Of a DNA stretch of 64,000 bases, positions 28,051 through 37,233 are shown piece after piece. A model generated the notes under the pieces. That model was not told where the DNA came from and made no database searches. It saw only the letters and a list, made by a program, of their open reading frames with translations. Within the stretch, counting starts at the first letter, position 1. Each line of letters begins with the position of its first letter. The DNA lies in contig NZ_AP021888.1 in NCBI RefSeq assembly GCF_011398155.1, positions 2,206,001 through 2,270,000 on the forward strand. Direction: 5' to 3'. The position numbers and the translations under genes are program-made. The DNA comes from Thiosulfativibrio zosterae. Its GTDB lineage: Bacteria > Pseudomonadota > Gammaproteobacteria > Thiomicrospirales > Thiomicrospiraceae.

Positions 28051-28320
28051 TACAAAGCGCGGTACGCAGGCTTTAGCCTGCTTTAGATTGTGCAGTTAGC
28101 TTTTGAAGGCTAAAGCCTTCGCCCCAATTCTTCAAGCACTATACAAAGCCCGGGGCGCAGGCTTTAGCCTACTGGAATTTTACGGATTGTTTTTGAAGGC
28201 TAAAGCCTTCGCCCCAATTTTCCGAGCACTATACAAAGCCCGGGGCGCGGGCTTTAGCCTGCTGGAGTTTTACAGATTTTTTTGAAGGCTAAAGCCTTCG
28301 CCCCGTTTTTCACTGCACTG
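28051..28320. repeat. Three tandem ~90-bp units carrying GGCTTTAGCC dyads
   Basis: Units lie at about 28,051-28,141, 28,142-28,231 and 28,232-28,320. Each starts TACAAAGC, carries GCAGGCTTTAGCCTGC (or a variant) near its left, then GAAGGCTAAAGCCTTCGCCCC near its right. The outer parts GGGGCGCAGGCTTTAGCC and GGCTAAAGCCTTCGCCCC are inverted repeats of each other, so each unit can fold into one long hairpin with inner hairpins. It looks like a REP/MITE-type mobile palindrome that has been tandemly amplified. This fills the 330 bases between the Uma2 and TauE/SafE genes. A short open frame across it is a repeat artefact. Confidence 0.85.
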
Positions 28321-28357
28321 ACACTGACTATTTAAAAACGAGTCATACGAACGATTA

Positions 28358-29125
28358 CTAGAATAACCCAGGTAAGTTTTTATACAAAATAAATGCGCCC
28401 ATTAACAACAAGAAAACCGCAAAGCCCTTTTTAAGATGCTCTTGATTCACACGGGAACTGATTTTGTGACCCAACCAACCACCGAGTACGCCAATGACTG
28501 AGAAAATGCCGATAATATGCCAATCGATTGTTAAGTTTAATGCCTCTAGCACACTTAAATAACCGATAAAACCCGCAAAAGACTTAATGGCAATAATCAC
28601 CAAACTGGTACCCACGGCCAAACGCATCGACAAACCGCCCAACAAAACTAAAGCAGGAATAATCAAAAATCCACCACCTACGCCCACCAAACCGGTTATC
28701 GCACCAACCAACAAGCCATCGATGGCAATTTTATAAATAGCGCGTTCCTCATGTTCCTCTTCGTCCTCTTTGAGTTTGACGGGCTTATACATTAAATAAG
28801 CAGCTGTGACTAACAACACGGCAAACACCAGCATTTGTAATGCGTCAGATACAAAATGCGCCAACCAGGCACCCAAAACTGCACCCGCCATACCAGGCAC
28901 ACCAAATATCACCACCGTGCGCCATTTCACCAGTTTCTGGCGTGCGTAAGGAATGACAGAGAACAAACTGATGACGCCAACTATCATCAACGAACCCGCA
29001 ATGGCGAGTTTGGTTTCTTGTCCCACCAAATAAGTTAAAACCGGTACTGTCAAAATCGACCCGCCCGACCCGAGCAGCCCAAGGGTAATTCCGATAACGA
29101 GCGCCCCTATCCAAGCTAAAATCAT
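28358..29125 (-). CDS. TauE/SafE family (TSUP) membrane transporter
   Basis: A 255-residue membrane protein with about eight hydrophobic helices. It shows the two family repeats with Gly-rich motifs: [20 protein letters not shown] near the start and [20 protein letters not shown] near residue 140. Members export or import sulfite, sulfonates or thiosulfate-like anions; the substrate is unknown here. The start overlaps the trmA stop as ATGA. Confidence 0.92.
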   Translation of the reverse strand: MILAWIGALVIGITLGLLGSGGSILTVPVLTYLVGQETKLAIAGSLMIVGVISLFSVIPYARQKLVKWRTVVIFGVPGMAGAVLGAWLAHFVSDALQMLVFAVLLVTAAYLMYKPVKLKEDEEEHEERAIYKIAIDGLLVGAITGLVGVGGGFLIIPALVLLGGLSMRLAVGTSLVIIAIKSFAGFIGYLSVLEALNLTIDWHIIGIFSVIGVLGGWLGHKISSRVNQEHLKKGFAVFLLLMGAFILYKNLPGLF

Positions 29126-30237
29126 AAAGTTTTCCTTCTTAAATAAACGCCACTTTCGATATGGTGCGTGTAGGGGAATTGATCAAATAATGCCGAAGCC
29201 ACCAATTCATGTGTTTGTTGAATAGATTGTAAATCAAAAGCGAGGGTGTCTGGGTTACAAGAAATATAAATAATATGATCAAACTCACAAACCATCTTGC
29301 GCGTTAAATCATCCAAACCCGAACGCGGTGGATCGACAAAAATGGTTCCAAAATCATAACTAGCTAAGTCAATGTCTTTTAAACGGTTATAAGACTCGCC
29401 TTGCAAAGCGGCAGACACATCCTCGGCCGCCATTTTAAGCACCGTTAAATTACTGATTTGATTGGCTTCGATATTCCATTGCGCCGAAGCAACTGAAGTT
29501 TTAGAAATTTCCGTCGCTAGCACACGATTAAAACACTCCGCTAGAGCAATTGAAAAGTGTCCATTGCCACAGTAGAGTTCAATCAAATCTCGCTTAGGCG
29601 TATCCGCTGAAATGTTGAATGCCATTTGCCGAGCCCATGACAACATCTTTTGTGCGACTCCAGCATTCGGCTGGGTAAAACTGTTTTCAATTTGCTGATA
29701 AACAAAAGCTTTACCATCCACCTGCAAGCGCTCCACCACAAAATCGCTATCTAGACAAATCTTCTCTTTACGAGCGCGCCCAATCAGCTGAGTTATATTC
29801 AGCTTTTCTTTGAGTTCTTGCGCTGAATTTAACCAGGCCTGGTTAAATTCAGGGTCTTTTTGCAATGATTTTCGATAAATCAAAGACACCATCATCTCAC
29901 CGCTGAGCGTGGCCAAAAAGTCCACCTCAAACAACTTCAATTTCAACACAGGGTCTGCCATGATTTCAGCCATTAATTTGGGCATTAAATCATTAATCGA
30001 CTGCAACACCATCGGACAATCCTTAATAACCACACGCTGCTTGGTATCCGTATCAAACATAATGTAATCCGCCAAGTCACCCTCATGCCAAATACTAAAC
30101 TCGGTACGAGCACGATAATGGGCAGGTTCAGACTCGAAAACATTAAAACAACTTAAAGATGGTACAAGACGCTTCAAGCGTTGAGCTTTTTCTTCTAGCT
30201 GAAAAGAATAAGCATCGGGATTTACTTGGCAAAGCAT
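29122..30237 (-). CDS. trmA: tRNA (uracil-54-C5)-methyltransferase TrmA
   Basis: A 371-residue SAM-dependent enzyme making ribothymidine-54 in tRNA. Features are [16 protein letters not shown] (SAM-binding), [11 protein letters not shown], and the nucleophile Cys in [15 protein letters not shown]; the general base Glu lies in [12 protein letters not shown]. Length suits TrmA rather than RlmC/D. A 30-bp perfect palindrome with the CCAGGCCTGG core (29,823-29,852) lies in the reading frame and encodes EFNQAWLN. A gap of 97 bases separates it from the secretion operon. Confidence 0.95.
   Translation of the reverse strand: MLCQVNPDAYSFQLEEKAQRLKRLVPSLSCFNVFESEPAHYRARTEFSIWHEGDLADYIMFDTDTKQRVVIKDCPMVLQSINDLMPKLMAEIMADPVLKLKLFEVDFLATLSGEMMVSLIYRKSLQKDPEFNQAWLNSAQELKEKLNITQLIGRARKEKICLDSDFVVERLQVDGKAFVYQQIENSFTQPNAGVAQKMLSWARQMAFNISADTPKRDLIELYCGNGHFSIALAECFNRVLATEISKTSVASAQWNIEANQISNLTVLKMAAEDVSAALQGESYNRLKDIDLASYDFGTIFVDPPRSGLDDLTRKMVCEFDHIIYISCNPDTLAFDLQSIQQTHELVASALFDQFPYTHHIESGVYLRRKTL
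29823..29852. repeat. 30-bp perfect palindrome inside trmA (CCAGGCCTGG core)
   Basis: Centred on AACCAGGCCTGGTT (29,831-29,844), with symmetric outer arms CTGAATTT and AAATTCAG. It has the same length and the same 14-bp core as the palindrome after topA, but different arms. It is translated within trmA without disrupting it. Confidence 0.9.
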
Positions 30238-30290
30238 AAATAACCTTTAGCAATACAAACTGAATGTAAAAAATAAGCCATAAATAAAAC

Positions 30291-30315
30291 AAAAAAGGCT
30301 AGAAAACTAGCCTTT
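30291..30315 (-). terminator. Terminator of the type I secretion operon
   Basis: On the minus strand: AAAGGCTAG-TTTT-CTAGCCTTT followed by TTT. A 9-bp stem with a 4-base loop and a T-run lies 20 bases after the stop of the HlyD gene. Confidence 0.88.
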
Positions 30316-30334
30316 AATATGGGTCTATAAGTGA

Positions 30335-31762
30335 TTAATCTTCATTAAAAGACCGGGCAATCATGTCCGTAAAGGGTTTCATCAGATAACCCAATAGCGT
30401 TCTATCCCCCACCTTAATCATGGCTTCAACAGGCATCCCAGAACGCATATACATACCATCTTTTTCCATTTGTTTGATTCCCTTAGGGGTAATCAAAACT
30501 TTAGCTTCGAAATATTCCATACCACTTTTTGGATCAACAAATTTATCAGGAGATACATTAATCACTTGCCCCTCAACCACATGTGTTATTTGTGTGTTGA
30601 AAGCTGAAAAACGAACATGGGTAATCAAACCGACCTTAACTTTATCGATATCTATGGGAGAAACCCTTACTTTTGCTGCATATCCTTCATTTTGTGGAAC
30701 GACTTCCATAATTGTTTCACCAGGGCGAACTACCGAGCCGACCGTGACAATTTGCAAGCCTTGTACTTTGCCATCTGCAGGAGAAACAATGTCAACTCGA
30801 TTAAGCTTGTCTTGTAAAACTTGTTTACGATAAGACAAATCTACTTTTTGAGCGAGCGTTTTGGAAAGCTCGTCTGCAACCTCTTTACTAAAATTTTGGG
30901 TTGCTAAGATTTTTTGATAAGTATTCTCAGTAATTTGCACTTTTAGACGGGCTATTTCAGAAACATTCTGATCATATTCACCTTGCAACTGCGCTAACTG
31001 TCTTTTCATTTCTTGTAAACGAATTTTATCTGTGAACTGCTCTTTATAGAGCGCTTCCCAATCAATTAATTCAGCTTTATAAGAATCAATACGATTTTGC
31101 AGAGAATTCAAATACTCCGATAACCCACTAATCTGTTGTTTGAGGGCATTAATTCTTTCTGAATAAATGGATAACTCACCCGCTTTTGCCTCTTTTCTCG
31201 CTTTAAAGACAGCTTCTTGGGAGTTTTGTATTTGTAGTATAGAGGGTAAGTTGCTTCTAGCTTGCATTTCATCTACCCACTGGATTTTATCTAAGCCCAT
31301 TTGCTCAGCACGCAATCTTGATTCAGCCCCATAAGACTCATCTAATTGGCTTTGAATCATCGATAACTCAGCTTGTGCTTGGGTAGGCGACAGTTTGAGT
31401 AAGGTTTGCCCCTTAACAACCAAATCACCCTCTTTCACCAATATTTCGGCAACTAAACCGCCTTCAAGGTGCTGAACCGATTTATTACTGGATTCGACGA
31501 CGACTTCACCTGCAGCAACGGCAGCATTATCAATTTTTGCAATGGCAGACCAACCACCAAAAATCACAAACACGATAATCAGTGAGATCCAACCTAAGCG
31601 TGCAAAACGCTTATCATCAACATCTATTTGAATCTGCTCAGACGGCTTAGCATGTTTAAAAGCATCAATGTCTTTTTTAACAACTGACTGTCCATCAATT
31701 ACTTCATGTTTTTGCAAACTGGATTTTTCTTTTACCAGCGTTGTTTGTTTATCTTGATTCAC
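30335..31762 (-). CDS. HlyD-family type I secretion adaptor (PrtE/SapE-like)
   Basis: A 475-residue membrane fusion protein. A cytoplasmic N-terminus is followed by one membrane helix (LGWISLIIVFVIFGGWSAIA, about residues 53-73), a lipoyl-like half-motif (HLEGGLVAEILVKEGDLV), a long periplasmic coiled coil (about 120-300), the second lipoyl half (VDIVSPADGKVQGLQIVTVG) and a beta-barrel ending GMPVEAMIKVGDRTLLGYLM. It links the ABC exporter to the TolC channel. It is 14 bases downstream of the ABC gene, and last in the operon. Confidence 0.94.
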   Translation of the reverse strand: MNQDKQTTLVKEKSSLQKHEVIDGQSVVKKDIDAFKHAKPSEQIQIDVDDKRFARLGWISLIIVFVIFGGWSAIAKIDNAAVAAGEVVVESSNKSVQHLEGGLVAEILVKEGDLVVKGQTLLKLSPTQAQAELSMIQSQLDESYGAESRLRAEQMGLDKIQWVDEMQARSNLPSILQIQNSQEAVFKARKEAKAGELSIYSERINALKQQISGLSEYLNSLQNRIDSYKAELIDWEALYKEQFTDKIRLQEMKRQLAQLQGEYDQNVSEIARLKVQITENTYQKILATQNFSKEVADELSKTLAQKVDLSYRKQVLQDKLNRVDIVSPADGKVQGLQIVTVGSVVRPGETIMEVVPQNEGYAAKVRVSPIDIDKVKVGLITHVRFSAFNTQITHVVEGQVINVSPDKFVDPKSGMEYFEAKVLITPKGIKQMEKDGMYMRSGMPVEAMIKVGDRTLLGYLMKPFTDMIARSFNED

Positions 31763-31776
31763 TTATTTATCCAACC

Positions 31777-33480
31777 TTAAGACTTATCGGCAATTGAAAG
31801 CTCGCCACTTTGTAGCGCCATCAAAACATCATCTCTTTTGCCAAAGCCTCTCACCATTCCATTGGCCATTAACAATATTTTATCGACATGCTTGAGTATC
31901 GGCTTGCGATGAGAAATAACAATAACGGTTGCATTTGCTTGCTTTAATTGCTCCAAAGCGACCGATAAGGCTTGTTCACCCTGATCATCTAAGTTTGAAT
32001 TAGGCTCATCCAAAATGACTAACTTGGGAGAATCATACAAAGCACGCGCCAATCCTACTCTTTGTCTTTGACCACCCGAAAGACTCCCAGAATTGCCGGC
32101 TATAAAAGTATCGTAACCATTCGGAAGCCTTAAAATCATTTCGTGCACACCTGCCATTTTGGCAGCTGCCACTACTTTTTCTGGATCTAAATGATTAAAG
32201 CGCGCAATATTTTCACTAATGGTGCCGTTAAATAATTCAATATCTTGTGGCAAGTAACCAATGTGCCGGCCTAACTCATCTTTATTCCAAGCATGAACAT
32301 CAGCGCCATCTAAACGAACTTTACCACCCATTAAAGGCCAAACACCCAATAAGGCTCTTGCTACAGAAGACTTTCCAGCTGCACTAGGCCCTATAATAGC
32401 CAAACTTTCTCCGGGGTTTAACGCAAATGTAACCCCTCTTACAACTGGAATCCCGCTTCCTGGAGGAGTGACAACAATATTTTCACAGCTCATCGCCCCC
32501 ACAGGATCGGGAAGCGTCATATTGCGCTGTTGGCTTGGATAATCTGCAAACATTTTATTTAATCGCTCGTAAGCTGAACGAGCCGCCCCAAAACTCTTCC
32601 AGGTACCAATCATTAAGTCTAATGGTGCTAATGCTCGCCCCAGAATGATTGAACCAGCAATCATCATCCCTGGTGTTACCTGATCGGTAATGGCTAAATA
32701 AGCTCCAAGCCCTAGAATTAATGACTGAAACATTAGTCGAGAGGTTTTAGAAATATTGGCGATGACTCCTGCCTTGTCACTTGCATTACTTTGTTTACTT
32801 AAGAAACTTAAATGCTTTTGCAACCAGCGTTCGCGCAAGTTATTTTCCATTCCCATTGCAGAAACAACTTCTGCATTACGAATGCAAGCGCCCGCATATT
32901 GACTTGACACAATACTTTCGTTGCTGGCCTCACTCAGGATTTTCTTAGTAGAAACCTCATTCCAGTAAGCCAAACCAAATAAAAATAAAGCTGCAAAAAT
33001 TGCAAAAACGCCAAAGTAAACATGAAATAAAAATAAAATAGCGATATAAATCGGTAACCAAGGCGCATCAAAAAAAGCAAAAGGACCATTACCTGTCATA
33101 AACTGACGAATACTGGTCATATCACTGATTGGTTGCGGACCACCTTGACCAGGTTCTTTAATCGATTTTTTAAACATTGAAGCAAACAGGTCTGCATTCA
33201 AATCTTGGTCGAGCCTGTTACCCACTCTCACTAAAATTCTAGAACGAATAAACTCTAAAAACCCCATAGTAATAAATAACACAACCACAATCAGGGTTAA
33301 CATGATCAGAGTGTTTTCACTTCTTGAAGTTACAACTCTGTCATAGACTTGCAACATGTACAAAGGAGGAACCAGCATTAATAAATTAATAAAAAAACTA
33401 AATACGCCAACTGAATAAAAAGCTTTTTTAACATTAAACAGGGCTTTTTCTAACTCTGTTTTCTCATGGATATTTTTCAT
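31777..33480 (-). CDS. Type I secretion ABC exporter (PrtD/SapD-like)
   Basis: A 567-residue half-transporter with an N-terminal six-helix membrane domain and a C-terminal ATPase. Walker A is IIGPSAAGKSSVARALLG (about residues 362-379), the signature is LSGGQRQRVGLARAL (about 465), and Walker B is LVILDEPNSNLD. There is no C39 peptidase or C39-like domain, which fits exporters of proteases and S-layer proteins (PrtD, RsaD, SapD), whose substrates carry uncleaved C-terminal signals. The S-layer proteins encoded upstream are the likely cargo. Confidence 0.94.
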   Translation of the reverse strand: MKNIHEKTELEKALFNVKKAFYSVGVFSFFINLLMLVPPLYMLQVYDRVVTSRSENTLIMLTLIVVVLFITMGFLEFIRSRILVRVGNRLDQDLNADLFASMFKKSIKEPGQGGPQPISDMTSIRQFMTGNGPFAFFDAPWLPIYIAILFLFHVYFGVFAIFAALFLFGLAYWNEVSTKKILSEASNESIVSSQYAGACIRNAEVVSAMGMENNLRERWLQKHLSFLSKQSNASDKAGVIANISKTSRLMFQSLILGLGAYLAITDQVTPGMMIAGSIILGRALAPLDLMIGTWKSFGAARSAYERLNKMFADYPSQQRNMTLPDPVGAMSCENIVVTPPGSGIPVVRGVTFALNPGESLAIIGPSAAGKSSVARALLGVWPLMGGKVRLDGADVHAWNKDELGRHIGYLPQDIELFNGTISENIARFNHLDPEKVVAAAKMAGVHEMILRLPNGYDTFIAGNSGSLSGGQRQRVGLARALYDSPKLVILDEPNSNLDDQGEQALSVALEQLKQANATVIVISHRKPILKHVDKILLMANGMVRGFGKRDDVLMALQSGELSIADKS

Positions 33481-33559
33481 ATTTTTCCTAAACAGCCCTC
33501 AAAATAATCGAGCGCCAAACACATTAAAACTTTTACGATACTATTTGAATAGGGGCAAA

Positions 33560-34888
33560 TCAGGGATTTAAAAGGTCAGGTGTAAAATCTTTTTGCAAAT
33601 ATTGCGACAAATGCTCTTCATCAAGCTTTCCTAGTAAAAACAAGAGTTCAAACTGCCCTCTTAGATTACCGTAGATTTCATTAACCATTCTTCTTTCGGT
33701 GTCATATATACGAGTTTTAGCATCTAAAATATCGAAAACGCCCCGCAAACCATAAGACAAGCCCTTTTCAGCAGAATCTAAATACAACTTATTAGAGGTC
33801 ACACTTTTATCTAATGCGTCAATATTAGCAACTGAACTCATTAAACCTGTAACCACTTCATTAATTTGAACATTCAACATTTTTTCGGCATCTTGCAACG
33901 CTAACTGCTGACTCAATATTTTTTGATTAGAGGCTCTAACCTTAGAATTGGTAGACCCGCCCTCATAAAGTGGCCAAGTCATTTCTAACTGTATTTTTTT
34001 ATTATCCCTAAAGGTTGACTCATAACTATCGGTATTATCAATAGCAGCCCTTAAGTTAACTTCAGGATAATAACTAGACTTTTCCAAGTTAGAATCTTGT
34101 TTAGCAAGCTGCACATTATATCGAGCAATTCTTAAATTTAAGGAGGCATCCTTAGCTAAATCGCTCCAATTCGAAAACTCTACCCACTTGCGGGCTCTTT
34201 GCCACAAAGTTTCATCAATAATTACTGACTGAATCGTTTTACCACCCAACAATCTTTCTAATTTTTTTCGATTTTGCAATTCTGTTGATTCAGCACCTTT
34301 TAGACTAGCCAAAATATCATCTTGCTTTGCTTGAGCCTCCAACACATCCATCTTGGTGGCTAAACCTCTTTCCAACATCGCTTCAAGGCCTACAAACTTA
34401 ACTTTATGATCCTCTAATTCAGCTCGATAAGTCTCTACTAAGCGTTGTGATTTAGCTAAATCTAAAAACGCATAAGTCATATCCAGTAAAGTTTTTTGAG
34501 TTTCAAACTGGTAATTAATCTTTGAATAATCAGCAAAAGTTGATTGGCGTGAAATATACTCGAATTTTCTATCAGAAAAAATGGGTTGAACAATCTGAAC
34601 ACCATAGCGATTAAATGTATCACTGGTGTTAGGTGTATAGGTTGTTGAATATTCGCCTGCGCCATAAACACCTGAAATAGAAACAGAAGGGTAAACACCT
34701 GCCCAAGCCTGATTTAATGACTCTTGATCTGCCACCATTTGCGCTTTTCTAGATGACAATAAATCGTTATTTTCAAGAGTCATCTCAAATGCTTTATCAA
34801 TACTTAAATTAAGTTTAGGTTCGATAGCTTCTGCAAAAGCAGGCGTCAACAGCTTCAAAACCATGAAAATTAGAAAGTTTTTTTTCAT
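33560..34888 (-). CDS. TolC-family outer membrane secretion channel
   Basis: A 442-residue protein from ATG 34888 (AGAGAA upstream), with a signal peptide ending near LLTPAFAEA. It shows TolC duplication: long alpha-helical stretches and strands, for example SVSISGVYGAG, RYGVQIVQPIF, EVNLRAAIDNTDS and LEMTWPLYEGGSTN. It should form the trimeric outer membrane exit of the secretion system. It is first of the three export genes and lies 60 bases after SapC. Confidence 0.92.
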   Translation of the reverse strand: MKKNFLIFMVLKLLTPAFAEAIEPKLNLSIDKAFEMTLENNDLLSSRKAQMVADQESLNQAWAGVYPSVSISGVYGAGEYSTTYTPNTSDTFNRYGVQIVQPIFSDRKFEYISRQSTFADYSKINYQFETQKTLLDMTYAFLDLAKSQRLVETYRAELEDHKVKFVGLEAMLERGLATKMDVLEAQAKQDDILASLKGAESTELQNRKKLERLLGGKTIQSVIIDETLWQRARKWVEFSNWSDLAKDASLNLRIARYNVQLAKQDSNLEKSSYYPEVNLRAAIDNTDSYESTFRDNKKIQLEMTWPLYEGGSTNSKVRASNQKILSQQLALQDAEKMLNVQINEVVTGLMSSVANIDALDKSVTSNKLYLDSAEKGLSYGLRGVFDILDAKTRIYDTERRMVNEIYGNLRGQFELLFLLGKLDEEHLSQYLQKDFTPDLLNP

Positions 34889-34948
34889 TAAAGTTGTTTC
34901 TCTTTTAATCATTTTAATAAAGAATTGAATTCAAATGATTGCTAATAT

Positions 34949-35731
34949 TTAAAACTTAAGACCATCATCATCTTCACCAAATAATTTATCCAAGTCTATA
35001 TCCATAGGCTTTTGGTGCATCTTATTAAAATACTCATATCGCTGAGAAAAATCTTTTAATCTTATTTGGCTAAATAATTGAGCGTAAGCTAAGCTTAAAG
35101 CTCCTGAAGTATTTAAATCCACAAGCACTTGAGCATCTAATTCCCTAAGCTTTAACTCGTCAATTTTAAATAAACCGTTAACTGACTGAGCTTTATCAGA
35201 TTCATTCGACGGCTTTAATTGAATATCCCAAGGAACAATAACCTGAGAATCAGATAATTTATTAACCAATTCCTGCGTTATTTTTTGATTCTGACTGCGA
35301 GAATTATGGAAGTTTAATATCGACTGCAACTCATCAGAAAGCTCATCAGCTTGCATGAAAGGAGTATCACCGGGTAAAAGTTCAGCATGAAAGTTCTCAG
35401 AACTCTCATCAACACACAGAATTAATTGATCCCCTTGAGGAATCAACAAAAAAGGGTAACCTCTATAAGAAGATGGTACATAAGGTGCCATCCATTGTCC
35501 GGCTTTATTAACAAACAGATTCACTCCTGCTTGCAAGGATTGAACAACAACCAATTGATATTGCCCGTCAGCATTTTGGGTAAATGCTAAAGGATAATAG
35601 GGCAATAGATGCATTAGCTCAGCCAACAATACTGGAGTTACGGCATCTACTTGAGCAAATGAATAATTGCTAAATTTTTTCCATCCAGCATTTTTATGCT
35701 TTTCTTTACTTACAGCGACCCAAGTTGCCAT
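34949..35731 (-). CDS. SapC family protein
   Basis: A 260-residue cytoplasmic-looking protein matching SapC: LMHLLPYYPLAFTQ near the N-terminus, YVPSSYRGYPFLLIPQGDQLILCVDE, then a C-terminal region with FKIDELKLRELD. In Campylobacter fetus, sapC opens the sapCDEF operon that exports the S-layer protein; here it likewise precedes the TolC, ABC and HlyD genes. Its molecular role is not established. A start at ATG 35731 fits the family. Confidence 0.85.
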   Translation of the reverse strand: MATWVAVSKEKHKNAGWKKFSNYSFAQVDAVTPVLLAELMHLLPYYPLAFTQNADGQYQLVVVQSLQAGVNLFVNKAGQWMAPYVPSSYRGYPFLLIPQGDQLILCVDESSENFHAELLPGDTPFMQADELSDELQSILNFHNSRSQNQKITQELVNKLSDSQVIVPWDIQLKPSNESDKAQSVNGLFKIDELKLRELDAQVLVDLNTSGALSLAYAQLFSQIRLKDFSQRYEYFNKMHQKPMDIDLDKLFGEDDDGLKF

Positions 35732-35869
35732 CTAAACTCCCTAATCAATTTCAAATTAACTAGTTATCTTAACAAATTAAGCAGCCCAACGCACTTCAAA
35801 AGAAGACTTAACTACATAAAGCAATAGTGAAATAAATTTTCAATTATCGGCATATTGCTGATTCATTAT

Positions 35870-36694
35870 TTACTCAATTGATCTTTCTAAATTTAGTTGA
35901 GCAGAAACTAAAGCTAAGGCCTGATTAAATAATTCACCCTCAGAGTCCAATAGATCACTAGCTTCACTTAACGCCCCAGAAGATTCATGCTGCACTTTCA
36001 CTTCCGTAAAAATTTCATCATTTTTAACAACTTGATTAATTGCGTCACTTAAATCTTGTGAGATTAACTGAGCAGGCTCAATAAGTGCCTGTAAAGGGGC
36101 GGTATCAAAACCAAAGAGCCAAGCATTTCGCTTTATTTGCAGTTCATCATTCCCTGCATCTCTTAATAAATTTCCTTGCCCGTCAATCAGTCTCAAACCT
36201 TGGCTAGTAACCTTGCCATCCCCATCAAACTGCTGTTGCAAAACAAAATTTCCACTTTGCGCAACTTTACCACTACCAACCTTATCCACATTATAAGCAT
36301 CAAGGTTATAAGAATAACCAACGTTATACATCTCACCCGTCGCTTTTCTAGCCATTGATACTGGGTCGTCGCTAGCCATAATAGCCGACCAATTTCGTGT
36401 ATCTACATTTGAACCGACTACACCATAAAGAATTTCACTGGCATCTGCAGCGTTTAATCCAGTTGCATCCATAAAATGTTTCATATCAGGGCGATAAACC
36501 TTAGCTGTCAATGCATCCGTTACTAAAGATGTACTTGCGTCAACTTGCGACAAAACATCTTTTGTAGCTAGTGATTTCGTCTCTACATCAAGTAAATCAT
36601 TAAAGCTACCTGCTCCGATATCATTATCATCATTGCCTTTCGATACAGGCAGTGTATTAAAAGCAAACATTGATGAATTAACAAGCTCAACCAT
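35870..36694 (-). CDS. Hypothetical protein of the S-layer locus
   Basis: A 274-residue protein that I do not recognise. It has no signal peptide, no membrane segment and no cysteine, and is acidic and Asp/Ser/Asn-rich. A central part (about 130-190) reads like a beta-rich domain (SYNLDAYNVDKVGSGKV, GLRLIDGQGNLLRDAGNDEL), and the C-terminus is helical (LFNQALALVSAQLNLE). Same direction as SapC, 138 bases upstream of it. Lack of cysteine and acidity are traits of type I substrates, so it could be exported or could be a cytoplasmic partner of the S-layer protein; neither is proven. Confidence 0.65.
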   Translation of the reverse strand: MVELVNSSMFAFNTLPVSKGNDDNDIGAGSFNDLLDVETKSLATKDVLSQVDASTSLVTDALTAKVYRPDMKHFMDATGLNAADASEILYGVVGSNVDTRNWSAIMASDDPVSMARKATGEMYNVGYSYNLDAYNVDKVGSGKVAQSGNFVLQQQFDGDGKVTSQGLRLIDGQGNLLRDAGNDELQIKRNAWLFGFDTAPLQALIEPAQLISQDLSDAINQVVKNDEIFTEVKVQHESSGALSEASDLLDSEGELFNQALALVSAQLNLERSIE

Positions 36695-36897
36695 GGTAAA
36701 CCCCTCTTAAATTATCTATAAAGATAAGCAACTACAATGCCAAGCAAGAATGAAAAAAAACATCATATCCCTGGTTTTAGCACCTGTGCTTTAAAGTAAG
36801 CTTTACCAAAACATAATGGATTACTACTTGTAATTTCAGAGATCGGAAGAGCCAATAAATCAAGCCCTGCAAACCAACCAATTCACTGCAATATTAT

Positions 36898-37131
36898 TTA
36901 CTTAGATTTTGCTGCTGTCTTTTTGGCTACAGGTTTTGTTGAAGGTGTTGCCTCTACCTCTGTTGCTAAGGCATTTACATAGGCATTACGGGCTGTCTGA
37001 TAGATGGCTGCTTTTGAATTAAGCCTTGCCAGTTCTGCATCAACGGCTTGAATATTAGCTAGTTGCTGCTTGGCTGTGTCTGATAAATCTTCTAGGTTAT
37101 AGTCTTTTTCGTTGATTTTGATTGCGTTCAT
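36898..37131 (-). CDS. Small coiled-coil protein, DUF6447-like
   Basis: A 77-residue protein. It starts MNAIKINEKDYNLEDLSDTA, has a helical middle (QQLANIQAVDAELARLNSKA, IYQTARNAYVNAL) and a basic Lys/Ala/Pro tail (KPVAKKTAAKSK). This pattern resembles DUF6447, a small family of unknown function; I am not certain of the match. It lies between the REP transposase and the hypothetical gene of the S-layer locus. It is preceded by AAAGGAATTAATA, giving a good AGGA ribosome binding site. Confidence 0.6.
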   Translation of the reverse strand: MNAIKINEKDYNLEDLSDTAKQQLANIQAVDAELARLNSKAAIYQTARNAYVNALATEVEATPSTKPVAKKTAAKSK

Positions 37132-37233
37132 TATTAATTCCTTTAGTTTTCAGGTACCTTAGTTATAAATTTTAAAACATCCAATATTTAATAGTACCTA
37201 TATCTAATTATTCAACCCTAACAAGCAAATTCT

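Noticed and set aside
28103-28285. 60-codon plus-strand frame with repeated 'ALYKARGAGFSLLEF'
   Set aside because: It is a readthrough of the tandem repeat units, whose 90-base length keeps the frame open.
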